NCBI RefSeq assembly: GCF_001429065.1
Contig: NZ_LMIB01000012.1
Location: forward strand, 917,752-981,751
Direction: 5' to 3'
Length of the DNA: 64,000 bases
From: Sphingomonas sp. Root710
Lineage (GTDB): Bacteria > Pseudomonadota > Alphaproteobacteria > Sphingomonadales > Sphingomonadaceae
Every line of letters starts with the position of its first letter. The first letter of the stretch is position 1. Positions 33,817-43,717 of this stretch are shown here, in pieces. The notes under the pieces are model-generated. The model made no database searches and was not told the DNA's origin. It worked only from the letters and a program-made list of their open reading frames with translations. A program made the position numbers and the translations under genes.

Positions 33817-34941
33817 TCATTCCGCCGCTTGCGCCTGCGCCGCTTCGGCGGCCTCGATCTCGGCGGCCTTCGCCTCGACCAGCTTGACGATATGATCGAC
33901 CATGTCGGCGTCCTGCACCGTGTGGTCGGTGACCCCCGACAGATAGACCATATGCTTGCCCGCGCCGCCGCCGGTCAGGCCGATATCGGTTTCGCGCGCT
34001 TCGCCGGGGCCGTTGACGACGCAGCCGAGCACCGACAGCGACAGCGGCACGCGGATGTGCTGGAGGCGTTCTTCCAGCGTCTGAACGGTGCGGATGACGT
34101 CGAAGCCCTGGCGGGCGCAGCTCGGGCAGGAGACGACGCGAACGCCGCGGTTGCGGATGCCGAGCGCCTTCAGGATCTCGAAGCCGACGCGGACCTCCTC
34201 CTCGGGTTCCGCCGACAGCGAGACGCGGATCGTGTCGCCGATTCCGGCCCACAGCAGATTGCCGATGCCGATCGCCGACTTGACGGTGCCGCCGATCAGC
34301 CCGCCCGCCTCGGTGATGCCGAGGTGGAGTGGGCAATCGACCGCTTCGGCGAGCCCCATATAGGCCGAAACCGCGAGGAAGACGTCGGACGCCTTCACCG
34401 CGACCTTATATTCGTGGAAATCCTGGTCCCGGAGCAGCTTGATATGGTCGAGCGCGCTTTCGACCAGCGCCTCGGGACAGGGCTCGCCATATTTCTCGAG
34501 CAGGTCCTTCTCGAGACTGCCGGCGTTGACGCCGATACGGATCGAACAGCCGTTCGCCTTGGCGGCGCGAACCACCTCTGCCACCCGCGCCTCCGAGCCG
34601 ATATTGCCTGGATTGATCCGCAGGCAGGCCGCTCCCGCATCGGCGGCTTCGAGCGCACGCTTATAGTGGAAATGAATGTCCGCGACGATCGGCACATTCG
34701 CGGCGCGGACGATCTGCTTGAGCGCCGCGGTGGACGCCTCGTCGGGACAGGAGACGCGGATGATGTCCGCGCCCGCATCCTCGCAGCGGCGGATCTGGTC
34801 GATCGTCGCACGGATATCCTCGGTCGGGGTATTGGTCATCGTCTGGACGGTGACGGGCGCGCCGCCGCCAACGGCGACATTGCCGACCATGATCTGACGG
34901 GACTGGCGGCGCTGGATGTCGCGCCACGGACGAATGGACAT
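33817..34941 (-). CDS. ispG: 4-hydroxy-3-methylbut-2-enyl diphosphate synthase IspG (GcpE)
   Basis: A 374-residue MEP-pathway enzyme that converts MEcPP to HMBPP with a [4Fe-4S] cluster. Hallmarks are [46 protein letters not shown], the iron-sulfur ligands Cys-x2-Cys in SCPSCARQG and the third Cys in [11 protein letters not shown], then [11 protein letters not shown]. The C-terminus is Ala/Glu-rich. ATG at 34941 fits the family N-terminus ([11 protein letters not shown]). Its promoter is in the 86-base gap shared with the divergent isoaspartyl peptidase gene. Confidence 0.97.
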   Translation of the reverse strand: MSIRPWRDIQRRQSRQIMVGNVAVGGGAPVTVQTMTNTPTEDIRATIDQIRRCEDAGADIIRVSCPDEASTAALKQIVRAANVPIVADIHFHYKRALEAADAGAACLRINPGNIGSEARVAEVVRAAKANGCSIRIGVNAGSLEKDLLEKYGEPCPEALVESALDHIKLLRDQDFHEYKVAVKASDVFLAVSAYMGLAEAVDCPLHLGITEAGGLIGGTVKSAIGIGNLLWAGIGDTIRVSLSAEPEEEVRVGFEILKALGIRNRGVRVVSCPSCARQGFDVIRTVQTLEERLQHIRVPLSLSVLGCVVNGPGEARETDIGLTGGGAGKHMVYLSGVTDHTVQDADMVDHIVKLVEAKAAEIEAAEAAQAQAAE

Positions 34942-35027
34942 TGATGTAAGCTCTTTGAAAAGTCTCGGGACCCGTATAGGCCCTTCGAGCGTCGATATGA
35001 AGACGCTCCCCAATTTCAGGTAGAAGC

Positions 35028-35984
35028 ATGGCCAGGAACCGCCAGATCATATCGCATTGGACCGGCCCGACCGAAGGCTGGACCCTTGTCATCCACGGCG
35101 GCGCGGGGCAGTTGCGCCGCGAGCAGGTCGGCGCGGAGAGCGACGGCCATGCCCGCGCTGCGATGGCCGCTGCCCTGGAAGCGGGCGAGACGATCCTGGC
35201 CGGCGGCGGCAGTGCGCTCGACGCAGTCGAGGCCGCGGTGCGCGTGCTGGAGGACGACCCGCATTTCAACGCCGGGCGCGGTTCGGTGTTCAGCGCCGAG
35301 GGGATCAACGAGCTCGACGCCGCGGTGATGGAAGGCGCGACCCGCGAGGCGGGCGCGGTGAGCGCGGTCACCAAGGCCAAGCATCCGGTGACGCTGGCCC
35401 GCGCGGTGATGGAGCAGAGCCCGCACGTCATGCTGACCGCGGCGGGCGCAGATCGTTTCGGTGCCGAACATGGACTGGAACAGGCCGCCCCCGCCTGGTT
35501 CCACACCGACGAGCGCTGGCGGCAATATGAAGAGCTGCGCGCGGGCGGCACCTTCGACGCCGACCTGAAATACGGCACGGTGGGGGCGGTCGCGCGCGAC
35601 AGCCGGGGTCATGTCGCCGCCGCGACCTCGACCGGCGGGCTGACCGGCAAGCGCTGGAACCGGATCGGCGATTCGCCGGTGATCGGCGCGGGCACCTGGG
35701 CCGACGATCGCGGCGCAGCCACCTCCTGCACCGGCTCGGGCGAACATTTCATCCGGGTCGGCGCGGCGCACGAACTGTCGGCGCGGGTGCGCCTCGCGGG
35801 GGCGACGCTGGGCGAGGCGGGCGACGGCGTGATCGCGGAGATCGGCGCGCTCGGCGGGGTCGGCGGGCTGATCAGCGTCGACCATAAAGGCCGCGGCGGC
35901 TGGAGCTTCAACAGCGGCGGCATGTATCGCGGCATGGCGCGCGCCGATCATCCGCAGGTCGTGGCGATATACGGCGACGAGTGA
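35028..35984 (+). CDS. Isoaspartyl peptidase / L-asparaginase (Ntn hydrolase, EcAIII-type)
   Basis: A 318-residue precursor of the plant-type asparaginase family, which autoprocesses into two subunits. The N-terminal block [22 protein letters not shown] and ELDAAVMEG precede the autocatalytic site KYGTVGAVA. Thr184 there becomes the N-terminal nucleophile of the beta subunit. [10 protein letters not shown] and [10 protein letters not shown] line the pocket. It hydrolyses isoaspartyl dipeptides and asparagine. The stop overlaps the next gene's ATG by one base (TGATG), implying coupling to the S1/P1 nuclease. Confidence 0.92.
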   Translation: MARNRQIISHWTGPTEGWTLVIHGGAGQLRREQVGAESDGHARAAMAAALEAGETILAGGGSALDAVEAAVRVLEDDPHFNAGRGSVFSAEGINELDAAVMEGATREAGAVSAVTKAKHPVTLARAVMEQSPHVMLTAAGADRFGAEHGLEQAAPAWFHTDERWRQYEELRAGGTFDADLKYGTVGAVARDSRGHVAAATSTGGLTGKRWNRIGDSPVIGAGTWADDRGAATSCTGSGEHFIRVGAAHELSARVRLAGATLGEAGDGVIAEIGALGGVGGLISVDHKGRGGWSFNSGGMYRGMARADHPQVVAIYGDE

Positions 35985-36832
35985 TGCTGCGCTGGCTGTT
36001 TGCGCTGGCGGCCCTGTGCGGGTTCGCCAGCCCCGCCGCAGCCTGGTGGGAATATGGCCATGAGACGATAGCGACGATCGCCATGGCCTCGGTGAAGCCG
36101 GAGACGAAGCGCGCGATCACGCGGCTGCTGGCCCGGTCCGACCTGCTCGAAACCCCCGCCTGTCTGGCGCGCACGATCGAGCAGGCGTCGGTCTGGGCCG
36201 ACTGCGTCAAGAACAAGCCGTACCGCGACCGCTACAGCCACGCCTATAACTGGCATTATCAGAATGTGGATGTCTGCCAGCCGTTCGACCTCAAGGCGAA
36301 CTGCCCCGACGGCAATTGCGTGTCGCGCCAGATCGAGCGGATGTCGCGGCTACTCGGGGACCGCAGCGAACCGCTCCGTGTTCGGATCGAGGCACTCGTC
36401 TTCCTCGTTCATTTCATGGGTGACCTGCACCAGCCACTCCACGCCGGCGACCGCCATGACCGCGGCGGCAACGACCTGAAGGCCGATTACGGCTTCAGGC
36501 CCAACACCAATATCCACAGCATCTGGGACGGCCTGCTTGCCGACCGGGCAATCTCGACCCCGCCGGGCGGACCACTCGGGCTGTTGTCAGAGGTGCCCGC
36601 CGCCGAGCGCCCGGCGATGGTGCAAGGAACGGTGGAGGATTGGAGCCGCGAGAATTGGCAGGTTGCGCACGATGCCTATCAGGCGCTGACCGGAGATGCC
36701 TGCGGCCCGAAACCCGCAACCCGTCCGGTGCTGACCAATGCGAAGATCGTCGAGCTGATCCCGGTCCTGCGCCTGCAGGTCGAGCGCGGCGGGCTGCGGC
36801 TGGCGCGGATGCTCGACGAGGCGTTGGGTTAG
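35984..36832 (+). CDS. Secreted S1/P1 family nuclease
   Basis: A 282-residue zinc nuclease with a signal peptide ending at PAAAW. The mature N-terminus begins WWEYGHETIA, where the first Trp contributes to the trinuclear zinc site (Trp21, His26). Further ligands are in the YSHAYNWHYQNV stretch and the conserved HFMGDLHQPLHAGDRHDRGGND block, with NIHSIWD after it. It cleaves single-stranded DNA or RNA and 3' nucleotides in the periplasm, releasing phosphate and nucleosides. The GTG one codon earlier is possible; ATG 35984 overlaps the isoaspartyl peptidase stop. Confidence 0.92.
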   Translation: MLRWLFALAALCGFASPAAAWWEYGHETIATIAMASVKPETKRAITRLLARSDLLETPACLARTIEQASVWADCVKNKPYRDRYSHAYNWHYQNVDVCQPFDLKANCPDGNCVSRQIERMSRLLGDRSEPLRVRIEALVFLVHFMGDLHQPLHAGDRHDRGGNDLKADYGFRPNTNIHSIWDGLLADRAISTPPGGPLGLLSEVPAAERPAMVQGTVEDWSRENWQVAHDAYQALTGDACGPKPATRPVLTNAKIVELIPVLRLQVERGGLRLARMLDEALG

Positions 36833-36847
36833 AAACCGCTTGCGTCC

Positions 36848-36917
36848 TCCCAGCGAAAACTGGGATCTCACTTGTCTTTGCCGCAAGAAGGCAAGCAGAT
36901 TCCAGCTTTCGCTGGGA
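36848..36917. repeat. Imperfect inverted repeat (dispersed CCCAGCGAAA-type repeat)
   Basis: TCCCAGCGAAAACTGGGATCT (36848-36868) pairs with the segment at 36897-36917 with two mismatches in 21 positions, around a 28-base loop. It lies between the nuclease stop and the exoribonuclease start. The form matches short repeats scattered in alphaproteobacterial genomes. Confidence 0.6.
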
Positions 36918-36934
36918 TGACGGCTGGGGGTTGA

Positions 36935-37384
36935 ATGCGCTATTTCCTCGATACCGAATTCAACGGCTTCGGCGGCGAACTGATGAGCCTCGCGCTGGTC
37001 CCCGAATACGGCGACCAGGACTATTATGTCGTGATCCCGATCGACGGCCCCTTTCATCCCTGGGTCGAGAAGCATGTCGTGCCCTATCTGGAAAGCGTGC
37101 CGCCCATGCTGCTCAACCGGCTCGACCGGATCGCCGCCGCGCACGACATCGCCGCCTATCTGGCGCAGGACCGCGACGTGACGATCATCGCGGACTGGCC
37201 CGAGGATATCGCGCTGTTCTGCCGCCTGCTGCTGGTCGGTGAGACCGAGATCGTCGACGTCAAGCATATGCGTTTCGAATTCCACCGCACCCCCGGTTTT
37301 TCGACCGCACGCAACAGCCAGGTGCCGCACAATGCGCTGCACGATGCGCGGGCGCTGCGCGATCACTTCGTCTCGCTGGACTGA
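36935..37384 (+). CDS. 3'-5' exoribonuclease (Rv2179c-like DEDD fold)
   Basis: A 149-residue DEDD-type nuclease. It starts MRYFLDTEFNGFGGELMSLALVPE, with the first acidic pair in DTE, then ADWPEDIALF for the third acid, and ends HNALHDARALRDHF, supplying the fourth acid and a His. This is the arrangement of the Rv2179c/PF16473 exoribonuclease group, which trims RNA 3' ends. It stands after an inverted repeat and six bases before a hypothetical gene, probably cotranscribed. Confidence 0.82.
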   Translation: MRYFLDTEFNGFGGELMSLALVPEYGDQDYYVVIPIDGPFHPWVEKHVVPYLESVPPMLLNRLDRIAAAHDIAAYLAQDRDVTIIADWPEDIALFCRLLLVGETEIVDVKHMRFEFHRTPGFSTARNSQVPHNALHDARALRDHFVSLD

Positions 37385-37390
37385 TCCGGC

Positions 37391-37813
37391 ATGGCGGTTC
37401 CGATCATATCGGCGGTCACGGGCCGCAGTTTCGAGGGCACCGTCGCGCTGGCAATGCAGGCGGCGACGGAGACCGGCGGGCCGGTGATGATGTTCTTCGC
37501 CGACATCGCGGTACAGGTCGATCCGGGCGACGATGCCGCGACGGTCGCGCGCAACTATGACGAGACGGCGGCGCTGGTCTTCGCCCGCCTTGCCGCGCGT
37601 CCGCTGCTGACCGAACGCGCGCCCCAGCGCGGCGACATCATCGAGACGCTGGTCGACGATCATAGCACCCGGACGATGAAGGGGGCGGCGGGCGTGGTGA
37701 CCGATGTCGAGACGAGCCTGGGCGATGCGGTCCACAGGATCGTGGTCCGCTACGCCAAACGGACGGTCGATTATGTTCCCGAGGACTTCGAGGATCTGCG
37801 GTTCGTGCGGTGA
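37391..37813 (+). CDS. Hypothetical protein
   Basis: A 140-residue soluble protein (MAVPIISAVTGRSFEGTV, MMFFADIAVQVDPGDDAATVARNYDE, HRIVVRYAKRTVDYVPEDFEDLRFV) with alternating strands and helices. No family recognised. It follows the exoribonuclease by six bases on the same strand and ends in a palindromic terminator region, so it is likely a real, cotranscribed gene. Confidence 0.55.
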   Translation: MAVPIISAVTGRSFEGTVALAMQAATETGGPVMMFFADIAVQVDPGDDAATVARNYDETAALVFARLAARPLLTERAPQRGDIIETLVDDHSTRTMKGAAGVVTDVETSLGDAVHRIVVRYAKRTVDYVPEDFEDLRFVR

Positions 37814-37823
37814 CATCGCGCCT

Positions 37824-37949
37824 CCCCTCCCGCTTGCGGGAGGGGATTGAGGGGTGGGCTTCCGCACTTCCGGCAAAAAGAAAGGTCGGAGGCATCGAGC
37901 CTCCGACCTTTCTTGCCCACCCCTACGCCCCTCCCGCAAGCGGGAGGGG
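37824..37949. repeat. Nested palindromic element between convergent genes
   Basis: Two copies of the 22-bp palindrome CCCCTCCCGC-tt/aa-GCGGGAGGGG (37824-37845 and 37928-37949) flank AGGGGTGGGC (37850-37859) / GCCCACCCCT (37915-37924) and, in the centre, a 16-bp stem. Because the arms also pair with each other, the whole element can fold as a set of nested hairpins. It encodes no protein. Confidence 0.8.
37878..37914. terminator. Bidirectional terminator for tol-pal operon and the opposing gene
   Basis: AAGAAAGGTCGGAGGC (37878-37893) pairs perfectly with 37899-37914 around a 5-base loop, a 16-bp stem. On the minus strand it is followed by a run of T, which fits the end of the tol-pal operon; on the plus strand the stem itself ends TTTCTT. 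Confidence 0.8.
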
Positions 37950-37963
37950 AAGGAAGGTCGAAC

Positions 37964-38491
37964 TTAGTTCGGCACCACCGTGACGGCGCGGCGGTTCTGG
38001 GCCCAGCTGGCTTCGTCCGAACCGGTCGCGACCGGGCGTTCCTTGCCATAGCTGATCACCGAGAGGCGTGACGCGGCGATGCCGGCGTTGACCAGATAGT
38101 TCTTCGCGGCATTGGCGCGGCGGTCGCCGAGCGCAAGGTTATACTCGCGGGTGCCGCGTTCGTCGGCGTGGCCCTCGATCGTCACCGCGACGTTCGGGAA
38201 CTTGGTCAGCCACGCCGCCTGCTTGGTCAGGATCGCCTGGCTCTCTGCGTCGATGTCATAGAGATCGGTGCCGAAATGGATCGTGTCGGTGCCGGCCTGC
38301 TCAAGGAAATCGGCGCGCGAACCGGGAACGGTGGTGGTGGTCGGCGCGGGCGGCGGGGCTTCGGGTGCGGGGGCGGGAGCCGCCGCCGGGGGAGCCGGGG
38401 GAAGTTCCTCGACCTTCTTCTTGCTGCAGGCCGCGACGCTCAGCGCCAGCGCGGACACCAGAGCGATTCTCATCGTCAGATGCGCCATCAT
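37964..38491 (-). CDS. pal: Peptidoglycan-associated lipoprotein Pal
   Basis: A 175-residue outer-membrane lipoprotein. The lipobox is LSVAAC with lipidated Cys22, followed by a Pro/Ala-rich linker (residues 30-57) and an OmpA-type peptidoglycan-binding domain: DTIHFGTDLYDID, VTIEGHADERGTREYNLALGDRRANAAKNYL and AQNRRAVTV. It tethers the outer membrane to peptidoglycan and cycles with TolB. AGGAGAATC precedes the ATG. It is the last gene of the tol operon and is followed by a strong terminator. Confidence 0.96.
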   Translation of the reverse strand: MMAHLTMRIALVSALALSVAACSKKKVEELPPAPPAAAPAPAPEAPPPAPTTTTVPGSRADFLEQAGTDTIHFGTDLYDIDAESQAILTKQAAWLTKFPNVAVTIEGHADERGTREYNLALGDRRANAAKNYLVNAGIAASRLSVISYGKERPVATGSDEASWAQNRRAVTVVPN

Positions 38492-38563
38492 GATTCTCCT
38501 TCTTCGAAACTGATTACGGTTGGATAACGTGTTTTATTCCACTTTGGTTGGAAAAATCCCCGT

Positions 38564-39886
38564 TTACGGCAACAACGGTCCCCAGGCCGGGTCCGATCCG
38601 TCGAGCGGCGTCGGCACCGGACGTTCGTTGACGCCGGTAAGATCGACCGACCAGAGATCGGCCTTGCCCGAGCCCTGACCGGTGCGGAAGAACATGATCA
38701 CCCGGCCATTGGGCGACCAGCTCGGGCCCTCGTCCTGCCAGCCATTGGTCAGGATCTTCTCACCTGATCCGTTCACCCCCATCACGCCGACCGCGAAGCC
38801 GCCGCCAATCCTGGTGAAGGCGATCAGGTCGCCGCGCGGGCTCCACACCGGCGTGGCATAGCGCCCGCCGCCGAAGCTGATCCGGTTCTGGTTCGAACCG
38901 TCGGCGTTCATCACATAGAGTTGCTGGGTGCCCGAGCGGTCGCTTTCGAAGACGATCTTCGACCCGTCGGGCGAATAGCTCGCGCCGGTGTCGATGCCCG
39001 GCGAGGTGGTCAGCCGCTCCGCGCGGCCGCCGCCCGAGGGCACGCGATAGAGATCGGTGTTGCCGCCGACCGCCATCGAGAAGACGATGAAGCGGCCATC
39101 AGGCGAGAAGCGCGGCGCGAAGGTCATGTTCGGCTGGTCGACGACGAGCCGCTGCTTGCCCGAGCCGACATCATAGACGTACACGCGCGGCCGCTGGCCG
39201 GTGTAGGACATGTAGACCAGCGTCTGCCGATCGGGCGCGAAGCGCGGGGTCAGCACGATCGTCTGGCCGTTGGTGATGAAGCGGTGGTTCGCCCCGTCCT
39301 GGTCCATGATCGCCAGCCGCTTGGTACGGTTGGTCTTGGGCCCGGTTTCAGAGACATAGACGACCCGGCTGTTGAAATAGGGCCCCTCGCCGGTCAGGCG
39401 GGTATAGACCATGTCCGAGCATTTATGCGCCGCCTGCCGCCATTGCGACGGCTGAACGATGAAGCCGTTGCGGGTCAGTTCGGTCTTCGCAAGCACGTCG
39501 AAAAGATAGCAGGCGACGGTCAGCGAACCGTCGCCGTTGAGCTGGACGAAGCCCTGCACCAGCGCCTGCGCGCCACTCTGCGTCCAGAACATGAAGTCGG
39601 GCGCATTGGTCTGCGCCTGGCTCACCGTCTGCAACGCGCTCTTCGGCAGCGGATTGAACAGGCCGCTGTTCTTCAGGTCGTTGGTGACGATGTCGGCGAC
39701 CCGCTGACCCAAAGAGGCGGTATCGCCCGCGGGGGTGTTCTGCACCGAAGGGGTCGCCATGCCCGGAATCGCGATCGGCATCGGCTGTGCGACGCCGCCA
39801 TTGATATCGACTTCGAGTTGCGCGTGGGCCGGCATGGCGGCGGCAAAGATCGCGACGAATAAGGACAGGGCAAGGGGAAGGCGCAT
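38564..39886 (-). CDS. tolB: Tol-Pal system beta-propeller protein TolB
   Basis: A 440-residue periplasmic protein with a signal peptide (MRLPLALSLFVAIFAAAMPAHA). The N-terminal alpha/beta domain (residues 25-190) has GQRVADIVTNDLKNSGLF. A six-bladed WD40-like propeller follows, with repeats such as TPRFAPD, APRFSPDGRF, GASYSPDGSKIVFESDRSG, TPVWSPRGDLIAFT and GPSWSPNGRVIMFF. It links TolA to Pal. It sits 72 bases upstream of pal and 74 after tolA in the operon. Confidence 0.96.
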   Translation of the reverse strand: MRLPLALSLFVAIFAAAMPAHAQLEVDINGGVAQPMPIAIPGMATPSVQNTPAGDTASLGQRVADIVTNDLKNSGLFNPLPKSALQTVSQAQTNAPDFMFWTQSGAQALVQGFVQLNGDGSLTVACYLFDVLAKTELTRNGFIVQPSQWRQAAHKCSDMVYTRLTGEGPYFNSRVVYVSETGPKTNRTKRLAIMDQDGANHRFITNGQTIVLTPRFAPDRQTLVYMSYTGQRPRVYVYDVGSGKQRLVVDQPNMTFAPRFSPDGRFIVFSMAVGGNTDLYRVPSGGGRAERLTTSPGIDTGASYSPDGSKIVFESDRSGTQQLYVMNADGSNQNRISFGGGRYATPVWSPRGDLIAFTRIGGGFAVGVMGVNGSGEKILTNGWQDEGPSWSPNGRVIMFFRTGQGSGKADLWSVDLTGVNERPVPTPLDGSDPAWGPLLP

Positions 39887-39960
39887 TCTCGTCTCCTGTG
39901 CCCCTGCTTTCCTATGTAGAGCCGAAAGCGGGGGGATAAGTCAAATCTCGTCTGGTCTGG

Positions 39961-40757
39961 TCAGCCCATCTGCGCGGGCCGGAAGTTGAAGATCAGGTCT
40001 TCCCAGCCACCCTCATAGAGGTCGGCGGGGAGTTTGTAGGGAGCGCAGCGTTGCAAGGCTCGGCGCGCGGCCTCGTTCATTTGCTGCATATAAGGCTGAT
40101 TCGATCCAGTGACGCCCGCATTACCAACCACCTCGGGCGCGACGGCGATCGAACCATCTTTCTTGAGCCGCATCCGGACCTTGGTGATGATGGCCAGGGC
40201 ATCGGTGCCACCTGTCGGAATCGTGTAGCAGGGCTTCACCTGACTAGCGATCAGCGCGACGAGCCCGTTCATCGCGATCGGGCTGATCGCGGCGACGCGG
40301 GGCGCGGTGGCCTTGCCGGTCGATTTCTCGACCGGAATGCCCTTCAGGAAATCGGTGCCGAGCGAGGTCGCCTTCGGCTTGGCCTTCGCCGGTGGCGCGG
40401 GCGGGGCCGGTTTGGCGGGCGAGGTCTTGGGTGCTGGCGGTGCGGGTTTCTCGGCGGCCTTGGGCGAAGGCGCAGGCTTGGGTGGCGATGGTGTGGGTTG
40501 GGACGGGGTCGGTGCGACCTCGGGCGGGGCTTCCTCCACCGTGGGGGCGACCTCCGGGGCCTCGGCAGCCTGTGGCGCTTCCTTAGACATTTCGGGCGCG
40601 GCAGAGAGCAGCCCCGCCTTGTCGACCAGCATCACGTCCATCGGCTCGCTGAGCTTGGGCATTTTGCGGACGCTCATCAGGTTGAGCGACAGGATCGCCA
40701 GCAGGGCGACATGCCCCACGACCGATAGCCCCAGTCCTGCCCGCTCGGCCTTCTGCA

Positions 40758-40758
<1 letters not shown>
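39961..40758 (-). CDS. tolA: TolA / TonB-like cell envelope protein
   Basis: A 265-residue protein with one N-terminal transmembrane helix (LSVVGHVALLAILSLNLMSV; SVVGHVALL resembles the SHLxH-like energising contact of TonB/TolA). A long Pro/Ala/Lys-rich periplasmic stretch spans residues 60-135. The C-terminal domain has AISPIAMNGLVALIASQVKPCY, VRMRLKKDGSI and GWEDLIFNFRP, fitting a TolA/TonB C-terminal fold. It transmits proton-motive energy from TolQR to TolB-Pal. It overlaps tolR by one base, so operon assignment is firm even though the sequence is diverged from enterobacterial TolA. Confidence 0.88.
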
Positions 40759-41254
<496 letters not shown>

Positions 41255-41255
<1 letters not shown>

Positions 41256-41956
41256 TATGCGCGCTCCAACTCGCGGCTGAGGGTCATGTGCAGCGCATCG
41301 CCGAAGCGGTGGAGCTGGCCCTCGATCTTGCCGACCTTATGGAGCAGGCGGTTATAGGCGATGACCGCCGGGATGGCCGCGAACAGGCCAAGCGCGGTGG
41401 CGAACAGCGCCTCGGCGATGCCGGGGGCGACGACACCGAGCGAGGTGTTCTGTGACGCGGCGATATCGGTGAAGCTGCGCATGATGCCCCAGACGGTGCC
41501 GAACAGCCCGACGAAAGGCGCGACCGAGCCGACCGTGGCGAGGATGTTGAGCCGGTCCGACAGGCGGTCCACCTCCGCCGCAGCCGCCGTCGACATCGCA
41601 TTGGCGAGCCGCGCGCGGGTGCCGTCGCGATCAACCGGCTTGCCGGTACGCACCGAGCGCCGCCACTCGGCGACCCCGGCGGAAAAGACCTTCGCGGCGG
41701 GCACGTCCTGCCGCCCCGGCCCCTCGTAGAATTTGTCGATATCCTCCGACTTCCAGAAATCGGCCTCGATCGTCTTGCTGGCCTTGTAGGCGCGGCCGAG
41801 CGCCATGCTGCCCGACAGGATGATCGTCCAGGTCCAGATGCTCGCGAGCAGCAGCCCGATCATGACCGTCTTCACGACGATATCGGCCTGCAAGAACAGC
41901 GCGATCGGCGACATTGCCGATGTCGATGCGGCGACCGCCACGTCCTGCATCATCAC
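41255..41956 (-). CDS. tolQ: Tol-Pal system protein TolQ (MotA/ExbB family)
   Basis: A 233-residue inner-membrane protein. The first helix is near [22 protein letters not shown]. The MotA/TolQ/ExbB domain follows with [20 protein letters not shown] and [24 protein letters not shown], the proton-channel helices. It forms the stator pentamer with TolR. It begins immediately after the ybgC stop and overlaps tolR by one base. Confidence 0.96.
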
Positions 41957-42400
41957 TTATTCGGTCCCTTTCAATCGTTCGAATATGTCGATCCAGTGGC
42001 GCGGCTGACGCTTCGGCCGACCATTGGCCCCTATCAGGGCGACCGAGACATCGGCTTCCACCAGTGTTTCGGTGCTTCGCATGACTCTCTGATGAACGGC
42101 GCACAGGGCGCCGCGCATTTCGGTCACTCGGCTGATCACGAGCAGATCGTCGTCGAGCCGCGCCGGCGCCCTGAAGCGCAGACCCAGTTCGGCTACAACA
42201 TAATTGCCCTCGCCGCGTTCCAGCGCACCGCGCTGATCCACCCCCGCCACGCGCATCATGTCGGACCGGGCCCGCTCCATGAAGCGCAGATAATTGGCAT
42301 GGTAGACGACCCCGCCGGCGTCGGTGTCCTCGAAATAGACGCGCAGCGCGAACAGGTGCGCTCCCGCTTCGAAGCGGCCGGAATAGGGCGTTTCATCCAT
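41957..42400 (-). CDS. ybgC: YbgC family acyl-CoA thioesterase
   Basis: A 147-residue hotdog thioesterase. The catalytic motif VYFEDTDAGGVVYHANYLRFMERARSDMM holds the Asp/Tyr-His region typical of 4HBT/YbgC enzymes. ADVSVALIGANGRPKRQP ends the protein. It hydrolyses short-chain or phospholipid-related acyl-CoA and is the conserved first gene of the tol-pal cluster. The tolQ start follows at once. The 285-base region upstream contains a dispersed repeat. Confidence 0.93.
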   Translation of the reverse strand: MDETPYSGRFEAGAHLFALRVYFEDTDAGGVVYHANYLRFMERARSDMMRVAGVDQRGALERGEGNYVVAELGLRFRAPARLDDDLLVISRVTEMRGALCAVHQRVMRSTETLVEADVSVALIGANGRPKRQPRHWIDIFERLKGTE

Positions 42401-42540
42401 GCTGAACGCTTTCTAGGCGATCGGGAGCCGAAATGAATCACTTTTGTAGGGTAGGAAGGCGGCTTGTCCCGGCTAAGCGTCATCCCGGCGATGTACGGAG
42501 ATGGGGTGGAGGTCATTCCCAACCGCATTCAACACAACCC

Positions 42541-42673
42541 CGTCATGCTGAACTTGTTTCAGCATCCACCGGGCGGCAGGGGTAAAGCAACAGGCTCCAG
42601 CGAAGGCCCTGTCGCACTTCCTCCAATTTTATCAGAGCGGCCTGGTGGATCCTGAAACGAGTTCAGGATGACG
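42541..42673. repeat. 30-bp inverted repeat pair between ybgC and ruvB
   Basis: CGTCATGCTGAACTTGTTTC is the start of a 30-base arm (42541-42570). The second arm at 42644-42673 is its reverse complement with three differences. The 73-base spacer is non-coding. It divides the tol-pal operon from the ruv operon and is of the dispersed repeat type found in sphingomonad genomes. Confidence 0.7.
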
Positions 42674-42685
42674 AGTTCCTAACGT

Positions 42686-43717
42686 TCAAACCCCATCGAA
42701 CAACCCATCCTGACCAGCCTCGGGCGGCGGGTTGAGGCCGAGATGCTTCCACCCCCGGCCGTTGAGGCAGCGGCCGCGCGCGGTGCGGGCGATCAGGCCG
42801 AGCTGGATCATATAGGGCTCGATCACATCTTCGATCGTGTCGCGCGGTTCGGAGAGCCCGGCGGCGAGCGTCTCCACGCCGACCGGACCGCCACGATAGA
42901 TGTCGGCGATCATGTGGAGATAGCGCCGGTCCATCGCGTCAAGGCCTAGCGCATCGACCTCCAGCCGGGTCAGCGCCTGATCCGCCACCGTCGCGTCGAC
43001 AACCTCCGCGCCTAGCACATTGGCGAAGTCGCGGACGCGGCGCAGCAGCCGTCCGGCGATGCGTGGTGTACCGCGTGCACGGCGCGCGACTTCCATCGCC
43101 CCATCCTGCGCGATCGGGAGGTTGAGCAGCCGCGCGGCGCGGCTGACCACACGCTCCAGCTCCTCGACCGTATAGAATTGCAGGCGGATGGGGATGCCGA
43201 AGCGATCGCGCAAGGGCGTGGTGATCAGCCCCTGCCGGGTCGTCGCCCCGACCAGCGTGAAGCGCGGCAGATCGATCCGCACGCTGCGCGCCGACGGCCC
43301 CTCGCCGATCATCAGGTCGAGCGCGCGATCCTCCATCGCCGGATAGAGCACCTCCTCCACCGCCGGCTGGAGGCGGTGGATCTCGTCGATGAACAGGACG
43401 TCGCCGTCCTCGAGATTGGTGAGCAGCGCCGCGAGATCGCCCGACTTGGCGATCACCGGGCCCGATGTCGCGCGGAAGCCCGCGCCCATCTCCTTGGCGA
43501 TGATCTGCGCGAGCGTGGTCTTGCCCAGCCCAGGCGGGCCGAAGAACAGGACATGGTCGAGCGGCTCTCCGCGCTGGCGAGCCGCCTCGATGAACACACG
43601 CAGATTGTCGCGCGCCGCCTGCTGCCCGACGAACTCCTCGAGCGACTTCGGGCGCAGCGCCGCGTCGACATCTTCGGGGCGGCGCGATCCGGCGACGAGG
43701 CGATCACTGTCAGTCAT
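42686..43717 (-). CDS. ruvB: Holliday junction branch migration helicase RuvB
   Basis: A 343-residue AAA+ ATPase. The start is [11 protein letters not shown], Walker A is [12 protein letters not shown], Walker B is LFIDEIHRL, and [19 protein letters not shown] and [14 protein letters not shown] are the sensor and winged-helix blocks. It drives branch migration with RuvA. The start overlaps the stop of the GFA-family gene by eight bases. RuvB is normally directly after ruvA; here the GFA gene lies between. Confidence 0.97.
   Translation of the reverse strand: MTDSDRLVAGSRRPEDVDAALRPKSLEEFVGQQAARDNLRVFIEAARQRGEPLDHVLFFGPPGLGKTTLAQIIAKEMGAGFRATSGPVIAKSGDLAALLTNLEDGDVLFIDEIHRLQPAVEEVLYPAMEDRALDLMIGEGPSARSVRIDLPRFTLVGATTRQGLITTPLRDRFGIPIRLQFYTVEELERVVSRAARLLNLPIAQDGAMEVARRARGTPRIAGRLLRRVRDFANVLGAEVVDATVADQALTRLEVDALGLDAMDRRYLHMIADIYRGGPVGVETLAAGLSEPRDTIEDVIEPYMIQLGLIARTARGRCLNGRGWKHLGLNPPPEAGQDGLFDGV

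Noticed and set aside
37824-37949. CRISPR array
   Set aside because: There are only two copies of the 22-bp palindrome, without regular repeat-spacer units or cas genes.
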